Positions 1 through 5,178 of a stretch of 6,549 nt of DNA are shown here, piece by piece. Made by a program: the position numbers and the translations under genes. Position 1 is the first letter of the stretch, and the number at the start of each line of letters is the position of its first letter. This stretch comes from an uncultured Akkermansia sp. (GTDB lineage Bacteria > Verrucomicrobiota > Verrucomicrobiia > Verrucomicrobiales > Akkermansiaceae): contig CAJGCV010000102.1 in the NCBI GenBank assembly GCA_904501915.1, positions 1 to 6,549 on the forward strand. Direction: 5' to 3'. A model generated the notes under the pieces. It saw only the letters and a program-made list of their open reading frames with translations, ran no database searches and was not told the origin of the DNA.

Positions 1-167
1 AGCAGGTAGATAAGGCGCATTCTCCACCGAAATGTGCTCAAATCTGAGTACAGGGGGGCTTCGAAAAAGCCTCTATTCGGAAAGCCTAGGATTTATCGGC
101 ACTTGCGTCTCTCAGAAAAAATCTTTGGGACACATGTGCATAAACAGCTCATGTTACAAGATAAAAC
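1..167. other. non-coding leader region upstream of the first lipoprotein gene
   Basis: No complete gene is visible here. One plus-strand frame is open from base 3 to a TGA at 45-47 and could be the last 14 codons of a gene outside the window. On the minus strand an ATG at 20-18 begins M-R-L-I-Y-L-L and runs off the edge, so a divergent gene could start there. Neither can be confirmed. A hairpin with arms 54-61 and 67-74 (loop CGAAA, two G-U pairs) has no U-run on either side, so it is a poor terminator candidate. A 17-nt element at 123-139 recurs upstream of yggL. Confidence 0.5.
123..139 (+). repeat. upstream element, copy 1 (CTTTGGGACAC-NN-GTGC)
   Basis: This 17-nt stretch matches 2203-2219 at 15 of 17 positions, and the first 11 bases are identical. 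The two differences (AT here, GA in copy 2) fall exactly at the centre of a small dyad, CAC-NN-GTG. It begins 45 nt before the -35 box and 85 nt before the ATG at 208. The other copy sits at 46 and 84 nt from its own promoter and start codon. It may be a regulator site, but its function is unknown. Confidence 0.4.
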
Positions 168-196
168 TTGTCATTCACAGGTCATCAGGATAGAAT
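168..196 (+). promoter_or_regulatory. sigma70-like promoter of the lipoprotein gene at 208
   Basis: The -35 box TTGTCA (168-173) and -10 box TAGAAT (191-196) are separated by an ideal 17 nt, and each matches consensus at five of six positions. Transcription would start at about 202-204, leaving only some 4-6 nt before the ATG at 208. The only purine-rich candidate for a ribosome site, AGGA at 187-190, lies upstream of the predicted transcript start and cannot serve. The mRNA is therefore predicted to be nearly leaderless. Confidence 0.65.
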
Positions 197-207
197 AAAG
201 TCATCTC

Positions 208-903
208 ATGAAAGCTATTTCCTGTACAGCTCTTCCCCTGTTCCTTTGTCTGGCTTCCTGCACTTACCAGCAGCAACAGCAACATGACCAGGCAATGGAG
301 GAGGTTATTCGCTTCAATACAAGCCATATCGACAAGTTGCATGCTGAGGCAGTCAAGAAAAAGAAAACGCATTTCATCGAATTCAAGAAACAGCTTTCGC
401 TTGCTGTCAAGGCGGCATGGGTGCGCGAGCGTGGGGATTGCTGCTGCACGGGTGCCGAGCTCGACCCCATATCCCCCTGCCCGCTTTCCAAAAAGGAATT
501 TGAGAACGTCATGAAGTTGCTTGCCCAGGCAAAGCCGGAGCCAGCACCGACTCGCGAGAGTATCCAGCCAGAGAAATTAGCTTCTGTCACCTGGGATAAG
601 GAAACAGGCTGGACAACGAATATTGAACCCGTGCCTGTACCGATTTTGCTTCCCTGGAATAACCTGTTGATTGATAAGCTGCAGCTGATGGATGCCAAGG
701 GCGAGCAAGTGCTCAGCATCAGTTTTGATCACACCCGCCGCGAAAAAGACAAGGTGAAGAACGATATATTTGCCTCCTGGGGGGTGTTTGCGTCTGAATG
801 GCGCAATCTGTGGGTCGAATTGCCTGGCGATGCGTATACGCAGTTCCTGAACCACCCGGCCCGCCTGCGATTCAAGAAAAAGGTGGATGCAGCCGATAAG
901 TAG
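208..903 (+). CDS. putative lipoprotein of unknown function (231 aa)
   Basis: I do not recognise the family. The N-terminus is a type II signal peptide with lipobox L15-A16-S17-C18, so Cys18 should be lipidated and the protein anchored in a membrane facing the periplasm. A run of five Gln (21-25) follows the anchor. Residues about 28-70 are charged and probably helical. A Cys-rich patch follows (C78-C79-C80 and C91), then a Pro/Glu-rich linker near 108-122. A C-terminal domain (about 125-228) is rich in Trp and beta-type segments and ends in a basic tail. The start is supported by the signal peptide and by the promoter ending 11 nt upstream. The stop codon lies 3 nt from the stop of the convergent gene. 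The coding assignment is firm, but no biochemical role can be given from sequence. Confidence 0.85.
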   Translation: MKAISCTALPLFLCLASCTYQQQQQHDQAMEEVIRFNTSHIDKLHAEAVKKKKTHFIEFKKQLSLAVKAAWVRERGDCCCTGAELDPISPCPLSKKEFENVMKLLAQAKPEPAPTRESIQPEKLASVTWDKETGWTTNIEPVPVPILLPWNNLLIDKLQLMDAKGEQVLSISFDHTRREKDKVKNDIFASWGVFASEWRNLWVELPGDAYTQFLNHPARLRFKKKVDAADK

Positions 904-912
904 ATCCTACTT
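898..912. repeat. inverted repeat containing both convergent stop codons
   Basis: AAGTAG (898-903), a 3-nt spacer ATC, and CTACTT (907-912) form a perfect 6-bp inverted repeat. Both genes end in Lys-stop encoded AAG TAG, one from each strand, which creates the symmetry. The stem is short, the loop is tight and no U-run follows, so it is unlikely to be an efficient terminator by itself. Confidence 0.6.
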
Positions 913-1626
913 CCCCTCCACAACAACGGGTTCCTGCTGCTGGGGCGCTACCTGAGCGGCAACATCACACACACCATCTCTGACACTGATGCAGAGCTCG
1001 CAGAACGGTAGACTGATGGCAACCGGCAGGGTACAAATCAGCGAAAGCGGCACATCTATCGCGATGGCACAAACACCCGCCAGAGGATAGGCCCAGATGG
1101 CATGCGGGGTCAGACTTGTATCACGGGTGGAAAGAACAGCTTCATCCAGCCCGGCGTGTTCCAGTTTTTCGCGAGCCAGCGCAGGCAACGCTTCCACACC
1201 CTCCGGCAAACTCTCCAGGGGCGAGCGCCATAAGGCGACTTGTCTGCCACCGGAGCCTAGCCAAAGTCCATCGCCATGAATATAGGCTTTGGTGACAGGG
1301 GCATCGGAAACGTGGGTGAAACTAGCTCCATGTTCGCGTTCGAGCATCATAGGGCGTATCATCCTTGCACCCCGACGCGTATACATGCTGCGCTCCCCCT
1401 GAAAATAAACCGTCTTCGCTCTGAATCCAGGAAGGTTTTTCCCATTCTGACACACCACTGCTGCAGGGCGGGTGCGATACCCCACCCAGCTGGGTGAATC
1501 CTTTCTGAGTACAACACAATCGTACTCTCGACCATAATCTGCCATGCGTTCAGCGGTGTGGAACGAGCAGGAACTCATTACCAGTGAGCTCAGAACCAGT
1601 AGTATAACCGGGGAAACGAATCTCAT
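907..1626 (-). CDS. putative lipoprotein with hydrophobic C-terminal segment (239 aa)
   Basis: The signal peptide ends in M17-S18-S19-C20, an acceptable lipobox with Met at -3, so Cys20 is the likely lipid anchor. The middle (about 30-165) is mixed polar sequence with several Arg-rich patches. Residues about 178-207 are strongly hydrophobic (IAIDVPLSLICTLPVAIS at 188-205) and resemble the D-x-P-L-S-L stretch of YceK/YidQ-type small lipoproteins. That likeness is from memory and weak. The last part has a Cys pair region and a Gln/Val tail. Its ATG overlaps the TGA of the upstream nuclease gene (ATGA, 1626-1623). A good ribosome site AAAGGAA (1638-1632) lies 5 nt before the ATG, inside the nuclease C-terminal codons, so the two are probably co-transcribed and translationally coupled. 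Function is unknown. Confidence 0.83.
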   Translation of the reverse strand: MRFVSPVILLVLSSLVMSSCSFHTAERMADYGREYDCVVLRKDSPSWVGYRTRPAAVVCQNGKNLPGFRAKTVYFQGERSMYTRRGARMIRPMMLEREHGASFTHVSDAPVTKAYIHGDGLWLGSGGRQVALWRSPLESLPEGVEALPALAREKLEHAGLDEAVLSTRDTSLTPHAIWAYPLAGVCAIAIDVPLSLICTLPVAISLPFCELCISVRDGVCDVAAQVAPQQQEPVVVEGK

Positions 1627-2090
1627 TCTTCTTCCTTTCTATTTCCGCTGCGGAAATTACGTGGGCGACAAGGCGATTCGGAAGCCCAGATACCCCTGCC
1701 CGCTGCACGAGCGCGCGCCTCCGCCTCGGTCAGTACCTCGTCATCTGCGGCGTAGTGGCGGTAGTGCCAGGCAAGCCCCTCCTTGAGCATGAATCGGTTC
1801 ACATAGCGGGCACCGGCGTATACCTTTCCCACGTAGCGGCCATACTTATCAACGTCCTGCACCTCCACGCGAATCGGCTTATCGTACACCAGGCGGGTCA
1901 GTTTCTTGCGGGCAGACAATGCGCATTCCTGGTCTTTTTCCGGCGCATCAATACCGAACAAGCGCACCCGGACGCGCTCGCCGCCGGGTAATTCCAGCAA
2001 AAGCGAATCGCCATCTGCCACGCCCACGCAGATACCTTCTATAATATCCCCCTTATTCATATAGCTCGCCTGACAGAAAGTTAACCCCAT
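1623..2090 (-). CDS. thermonuclease (SNase-like) family protein, 155 aa
   Basis: This is a staphylococcal-nuclease-like OB-fold protein, a family that performs Ca2+-dependent phosphodiester cleavage of DNA or RNA. Landmarks, numbered from the ATG at 2090, are VADGDS (24-29, metal-binding Asp28), VRLFGIDAPE (42-51, giving Arg43, Asp48 and Glu51, equivalent to Arg35/Asp40/Glu43 of SNase), and DKYGR (81-85, Arg85 equivalent to Arg87). A GLAW...AEARARAAGRGIW tail is typical of the family. All catalytic residues are present. The reading frame stays open to 2330. I chose 2090 because AGAAGGA (2101-2095) sits 4 nt upstream and a plausible promoter lies at 2137-2109. An ATG at 2129 (168 aa) or 2060 (145 aa) is possible. 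With these starts no export signal is seen, which is unusual for the family. It is the first gene of an operon with the downstream lipoprotein. Confidence 0.85.
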   Translation of the reverse strand: MGLTFCQASYMNKGDIIEGICVGVADGDSLLLELPGGERVRVRLFGIDAPEKDQECALSARKKLTRLVYDKPIRVEVQDVDKYGRYVGKVYAGARYVNRFMLKEGLAWHYRHYAADDEVLTEAEARARAAGRGIWASESPCRPRNFRSGNRKEEE

Positions 2091-2094
2091 TGTT

Positions 2095-2101
2095 TCCTTC
2101 T
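2095..2101 (-). promoter_or_regulatory. ribosome binding site AGAAGGA of the thermonuclease
   Basis: Read on the minus strand, AGAAGGA lies 4 nt before the ATG at 2090. It is one of only two clear Shine-Dalgarno sequences in the window and is the main reason to prefer the 2090 start over the ATGs at 2129 and 2060, which have weak or no ribosome sites. Confidence 0.6.
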
Positions 2102-2108
2102 GGAGAGG

Positions 2109-2137
2109 AGCATACCGCAATTCGTTCATTTTTCCAA
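2109..2137 (-). promoter_or_regulatory. possible promoter of the thermonuclease-lipoprotein operon
   Basis: On the minus strand, TTGGAA (2137-2132) and TATGCT (2114-2109) are spaced by 17 nt, each matching consensus at four of six positions. Transcription would start near 2102, just in front of the ribosome site. If used, it excludes the ATG at 2129 as a start codon. Confidence 0.35.
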
Positions 2138-2202
2138 GTAAAAAACCACCAGCTGCTTTGCAAGCCCACTTGTGTAAGATAAATAACAATTTAGCGCAAT
2201 AA

Positions 2203-2219
2203 CTTTGGGACACGAGTGC
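2203..2219 (+). repeat. upstream element, copy 2 (CTTTGGGACAC-NN-GTGC)
   Basis: Second copy of the element at 123-139, with 15 of 17 bases identical and central dinucleotide GA instead of AT. It begins 46 nt before the yggL -35 box and 84 nt before the yggL ATG. It also lies upstream of the divergent nuclease operon, so either or both promoters could be its target. Confidence 0.4.
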
Positions 2220-2248
2220 TGCAAGCCTGACAGCATGGGTGATTTTCA

Positions 2249-2277
2249 TTGACAAATGGTATGAATGCGCGTAAAAT
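2249..2277 (+). promoter_or_regulatory. strong sigma70-like promoter of yggL
   Basis: TTGACA (2249-2254) is a perfect -35 box and TAAAAT (2272-2277) a five-of-six -10 box, with an ideal 17-nt spacer. This is the best promoter in the window. Only 9 nt separate the -10 box from the ATG at 2287, so transcription should begin at about 2283-2285 and the message should be leaderless or carry only 2-4 nt. No Shine-Dalgarno sequence is present. The promoter may also drive citrate synthase downstream. Confidence 0.75.
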
Positions 2278-2286
2278 CGGCGCACC

Positions 2287-2613
2287 ATGAAGAAGCGACT
2301 CCGCAAGAAATACCGCGTTGGTGAGTTCAAGGAACTCTGCTTTGAATTTACATTTGATTATAAGGGCGATGTGGCTGCCCCCGAGTGCGAGCAGTTCCTG
2401 CATGCCCTCGTTGAGGAGTGCATCGAGGCCAATGGTCTGGATTGCGAAGGCAACATCACGGATGATGGCTGCAGCATCATTGCGAAGGCTGTGGATCCCA
2501 CTCAGACCAGCGAAGCCCAGCGCACTGCTGTGAAGACCTGGCTTGAAGGTCGCAACGATGTGGAAATCAAGAGCTTTGGCGAGCTCCAGGATGCCTGGTA
2601 CGCTAACTGCTGA
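2287..2613 (+). CDS. yggL: YggL family (DUF469) 50S ribosome-binding protein
   Basis: At 108 aa it has the usual family length and pattern. There is a basic start (MKKRLRKKYRVGEF) followed by E-L-x-F-x-F at 16-22, a helix containing FLHALVEECIEANGL (37-51), and a C-terminal W-L-E-x-R...E-L-x-D-A-W motif (about 85-105). These match what I recall of E. coli YggL, including RLRKK, EF-EL-F, and KWLEER...ELFDVWW. YggL is reported to associate with the large ribosomal subunit, but its exact role is unsettled. The start is fixed by the promoter, whose -10 box ends 9 nt upstream, and by the conserved basic N-terminus. In E. coli the gene follows trmB; here it precedes citrate synthase on the same strand. 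Cys is unusually frequent for so small a protein, and it ends in Cys108. Confidence 0.85.
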   Translation: MKKRLRKKYRVGEFKELCFEFTFDYKGDVAAPECEQFLHALVEECIEANGLDCEGNITDDGCSIIAKAVDPTQTSEAQRTAVKTWLEGRNDVEIKSFGELQDAWYANC

Positions 2614-2648
2614 TTTTTCCATTTCCTCATTTCCCCAAACAACGGCCA

Positions 2649-2673
2649 TGGCAGGCGGCCTGGTAGCCTGCCA
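2649..2673 (+). terminator. hairpin between yggL and citrate synthase (weak terminator or attenuator)
   Basis: Perfect 8-bp arms TGGCAGGC (2649-2656) and GCCTGCCA (2666-2673) enclose a 9-nt loop. A short TTTT (2679-2682) begins 5 nt after the stem, so termination would be partial at best. No convincing promoter is seen between this hairpin and the ATG at 2696. Read-through from the yggL promoter is therefore the simplest source of citrate synthase mRNA, with the hairpin possibly setting the ratio or protecting RNA ends. Confidence 0.45.
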
Positions 2674-2695
2674 GACAATTTTCCCACCCATAAGC

Positions 2696-3844
2696 ATGAA
2701 CGAGAACGAGCAACAGCCCAAGAAAGAAGTCATCTATGCCAAGGGGCTCAAAGGTGTGATTGCCACAGAGACGGGACTGAGCGACGTACGCGGTGAGCAG
2801 GGACACCTGCTTTACTGCGGCTACGAAATCGAAGACCTTGTTGACCTTTGCAGCTTCACAGAAATTATCTACCTGCTGCTGAATAAACGCCTGCCGAACC
2901 GCGAGGAACTTGCAGGTCTGGAGCAGCGTCTGCGCAATGACCGCGAGCTGCCCCAGCCGATTCTCGATTTCTTCAAGACCGCCACCAAGACCGCACGCCC
3001 CATGAGCGCGCTGCGCACGGCTGTTTCCATGCTGGGTATGTACGATGACCGCACAAAGGACCCCAGCCAGATGAAGGAAATCGGACTTTCCCTCATTGCG
3101 AAACTGCCGGTCATGGCGGCCTATTACTACCGCATCTGTCAGGGGTTGGATTTGCCGCCCATCCGCAGCGACCTGGGCGAAGCCGAACACTTCCTGTGGC
3201 TGCTGAAAGGCACGGAACCCGACCCGGCAGAGGCTCACATCCTGGATGTGGCGTACATTCTGCACGCGGACCACGGCATGAATGCCTCCACGTTCTCAGC
3301 CCGCGTGACCGCCTCCACTCTGTCCGACATGTATTCCGCCATTACCTCAGCCATTGGTTCCCTGAAGGGACCGCTGCATGGCGGTGCCAACGAAGCCGTC
3401 ATTGAGATGCTCAAGGAAATCGGCGAAGAGGAGAATGTGGAAGAATACATCAACCGCAAGCTCGCCAACAAGGAGAAGATTTTCGGCATCGGCCACCGCG
3501 TATACAAGACGCTGGACCCCCGCGCTCCGCTTCTGCGCCGCATTGCCATCCGCCTTACCCAGACCATTGGTGAACCGAAGTGGATCCGCATGAGCGACCG
3601 CATTGCCAAGATTATGCGAGCCCGCAAGAATCTGAATGCCAACGTGGACTTCTATTCTGCCACGGTGTACTACAGTCTTGGTATACCGACCCGCATGTTC
3701 ACCACGCTGTTTGCCATTGCGCGCTGCGCCGGCTGGGTTGCCCAGATTCTGGAGCAGCTGGAGGACAACACACTGTACCGCCCGCTGGCTGCTTACAAGG
3801 GACCCGATGACCCCCTGCTGGTTCCCATGCTCGACATGCGCTGA
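2696..3844 (+). CDS. gltA: citrate synthase
   Basis: Condenses acetyl-CoA with oxaloacetate to citrate, the entry step of the TCA cycle, in the cytoplasm. The 382-aa product has the short, roughly 370-380 aa architecture of Bacillus CitZ-like enzymes, without the extra N-terminal domain of the NADH-regulated E. coli type. Active-site residues are His193 in ADHGMNAST, His228 in GPLHGGANEA, and Asp318 in NVDFYSA. GIGHRVYKTLDPRAP (264-278) is the conserved substrate-binding segment. The frame is open back to 2543, but that would overlap yggL. The ATG at 2696 gives a start of the usual form, with the family motif KGLKGVIATET at 16-26. No Shine-Dalgarno sequence precedes it. A 2-methylcitrate synthase cannot be excluded, since the families share these motifs, but no other prp gene is nearby. 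A strong terminator follows. Confidence 0.93.
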   Translation: MNENEQQPKKEVIYAKGLKGVIATETGLSDVRGEQGHLLYCGYEIEDLVDLCSFTEIIYLLLNKRLPNREELAGLEQRLRNDRELPQPILDFFKTATKTARPMSALRTAVSMLGMYDDRTKDPSQMKEIGLSLIAKLPVMAAYYYRICQGLDLPPIRSDLGEAEHFLWLLKGTEPDPAEAHILDVAYILHADHGMNASTFSARVTASTLSDMYSAITSAIGSLKGPLHGGANEAVIEMLKEIGEEENVEEYINRKLANKEKIFGIGHRVYKTLDPRAPLLRRIAIRLTQTIGEPKWIRMSDRIAKIMRARKNLNANVDFYSATVYYSLGIPTRMFTTLFAIARCAGWVAQILEQLEDNTLYRPLAAYKGPDDPLLVPMLDMR

Positions 3845-3851
3845 GTTTGCA

Positions 3852-3887
3852 AAAAAATCCCCGGTTCAACAGAGCCGGGGATTTTTT
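3852..3887. terminator. strong bidirectional intrinsic terminator
   Basis: The GC core arms 3859-3867 and 3872-3880 pair over 9 bp (one G-U) around an AACA tetraloop. They are extended by T3858-A3881 and by six A-T pairs between the A-tract (3851-3857) and T-tract (3882-3887), 16 bp in all. Both strands therefore end in a U-run. It lies between the convergent stops of citrate synthase (3844) and the exported protein (3905) and serves both. Confidence 0.93.
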
Positions 3888-3904
3888 ATAAAGGGAAATG
3901 GTGT

Positions 3905-5038
3905 TTATTCTACAATGCCGGTATCGGGCAGAGGCTCAGGCTCCACATATTGCAAATGGGGCGAGAGGATGAAAGCGAGATACTGCTCATGGGTAGAGTA
4001 CAACGAAAAACTCATCAGGAGAGCCTCTGCCGCTATGGGTGTATGCGCCATGGCGCCTTCGGATGCCTGCCAACCGGGATCATACGCAGACACAACTGCG
4101 TTCACATACGATGTCCAGGCTTGTTCAGCCTCCAGGAACAGGAGTTTTGAGCGCTCCTGCACAGCAGCAAAATGACTCATTTCCACCGCACCGGGAAGAG
4201 GCACACCGGACACGAGCGAGGCACCACGCTCCGAGCCAAAGCAATACTCCACCTGCTGCGCGCAGAGGTTCAGATAATTACGCCACAATGACGTGGCGCG
4301 GCGGGCTGAATCTGCCCTGGTTGCTTCATTATGGGTCACTTCATGTGCCAGTTCCTGCACCATGAGCGGCACTGCCGGGGCATCCAGCAGAGCATCGTCT
4401 TCCCCGCCGGAAATATCCACATTTCCCTCCTCTGCCTCGCCGCTTCCATGGGTCGGGGCGGCATCTTCGGGGGCAGCATCATTCACTTCTTCCTGTTCAA
4501 GCCCCCAGGGAACAGCATAAATAACAGCTTGAAAATCCTGTTTGTATTCGCGCTGAAGTTCAGCGCGGAAAAGCTCTGTACTCTCCTTGATGGTATCCGC
4601 ATCCAGACTGCAGGCCGCCATACCCAGCTGAGCCATGGCAAAACGCATCTGCGCTTCGTAGGATTTCTGGGCAGCCTCCAGCGCCATCATAGCCGCCGTG
4701 CGGGTCATCAGCTTTTCGCCCTCCTCTGCCTCTGCGGATTTCTGCCACAGGTTCAGAACAGCGTTCAGCTCTGCCCGAAGCTCGTCCCAGAACTTCTGTT
4801 CGGACGGCGTGAGACCTGTATACCCCTTGCGGGCAGTCTCCATGCGGCGGTTGTACCGAAGGCGTTCAGACTCCAGAGCCTTGCGTTCCTGTGCATTGTC
4901 CACCATGTTTTCACGGGCTTTCAGGTACGCGTTGAACTCCGCCATGCGGTCATCAAAAAAACGCCCGGCAGTATCCTCCTGGGACAGAGCCAGAGGCACT
5001 GCAGCCAAAAGAAGAAGACTGGGTAGCAGATTCCGCAT
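3905..5038 (-). CDS. exported helical protein of unknown function (377 aa)
   Basis: I do not recognise a family with confidence. The signal peptide MRNLLPSLLLLAAVPLALS ends in A17-L18-S19 before Q20, a normal signal peptidase I site, so the mature protein should be periplasmic or secreted. Two Trp- and Ala-rich helical blocks (about 75-178 and 248-358) flank an acidic, low-complexity linker (about 181-222). The second block contains EAEQAWTSYVNA (303-314), faintly like the LprI/DUF1311 pattern, but this is weak. HEVTH at 232-236 fits the zinc-protease HExxH motif, though no supporting domain is seen. Cys occurs at 143, 259 and 266. I chose the ATG at 5038; a GTG at 5044 adds two residues. There is no Shine-Dalgarno sequence. 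It is divergent from clpP and ends at a shared terminator. Confidence 0.8.
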   Translation of the reverse strand: MRNLLPSLLLLAAVPLALSQEDTAGRFFDDRMAEFNAYLKARENMVDNAQERKALESERLRYNRRMETARKGYTGLTPSEQKFWDELRAELNAVLNLWQKSAEAEEGEKLMTRTAAMMALEAAQKSYEAQMRFAMAQLGMAACSLDADTIKESTELFRAELQREYKQDFQAVIYAVPWGLEQEEVNDAAPEDAAPTHGSGEAEEGNVDISGGEDDALLDAPAVPLMVQELAHEVTHNEATRADSARRATSLWRNYLNLCAQQVEYCFGSERGASLVSGVPLPGAVEMSHFAAVQERSKLLFLEAEQAWTSYVNAVVSAYDPGWQASEGAMAHTPIAAEALLMSFSLYSTHEQYLAFILSPHLQYVEPEPLPDTGIVE

Positions 5039-5044
5039 ATGCAC

Positions 5045-5072
5045 AGTCTACCACAGCCCCCCTGCAAGGCAA
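5045..5072 (-). promoter_or_regulatory. weak candidate promoter of the exported protein
   Basis: On the minus strand, TTGCCT (5072-5067) and TAGACT (5050-5045) are spaced by 16 nt and each match consensus at four of six positions. Transcription would begin at or next to the ATG at 5038, giving a leaderless message as predicted for the genes at 208 and 2287. The match is modest and could be chance. Confidence 0.25.
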
Positions 5073-5153
5073 GGAAAAAGCCCGCCAAAACGCCAAAACT
5101 GTGGCATACGCGGCATGATGCCCCATTTCTCGCTTTCCCGCGCACACGCGATG

Positions 5154-5162
5154 TGCTAGAGT
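5154..5162 (+). promoter_or_regulatory. extended -10 promoter candidate of clpP-clpX
   Basis: TG-C-TAGAGT (5154-5162) is an extended -10 element with a four-of-six hexamer. The matching -35 region (5134-5139, TTTCCC) is poor, as expected for extended -10 promoters. Transcription would start near 5169, leaving about a 10-nt leader without a Shine-Dalgarno sequence. A short CGCG-CACA-CGCG inverted repeat (5139-5150) lies in the spacer. No CIRCE element or other heat-shock signature is seen. Confidence 0.4.
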
Positions 5163-5178
5163 CGAGCCTGCACACGTT

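Noticed and set aside
1..30. Possible tRNA or tmRNA 3' end (TCTCCACCGA)
   Set aside because: No T-arm GTTCGA sequence or acceptor pairing is visible in the available bases and the CCA end is not matched.
54..74. Hairpin as intrinsic terminator of an upstream gene
   Set aside because: The stem has two G-U pairs and there is no U-run on either strand.
268..285. CAG/CAA triplet run as a functional DNA repeat
   Set aside because: It is short and in frame as a Gln stretch after the lipidated Cys, explained by protein sequence.
264..719. 151-aa minus-strand open frame opposite the first lipoprotein
   Set aside because: The plus strand has the promoter, the lipobox signal peptide and plausible composition. 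The minus frame contains a poly-Cys/Trp end caused by the reversed Gln codons.
2191..2222. Possible CIRCE heat-shock operator (TTAGC...GAGTGCT)
   Set aside because: The half-sites match only 6 and 7 of 9 bases and the spacer is 14 nt instead of 9.
2543..2695. N-terminal extension of citrate synthase by 51 residues
   Set aside because: It overlaps yggL, includes the intergenic hairpin, and has no similarity to citrate synthase N-termini. The ATG at 2696 fits the family length.
2191..2733. 180-aa minus-strand open frame over yggL
   Set aside because: yggL is identified by family motifs and a strong promoter on the other strand, and this frame is its shadow.
4331..5026. 231-aa plus-strand open frame opposite the exported protein
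   Set aside because: The minus-strand frame has a proper signal peptide, normal composition and ends at the terminator, while this frame is His/Cys/Arg-rich without start signals.
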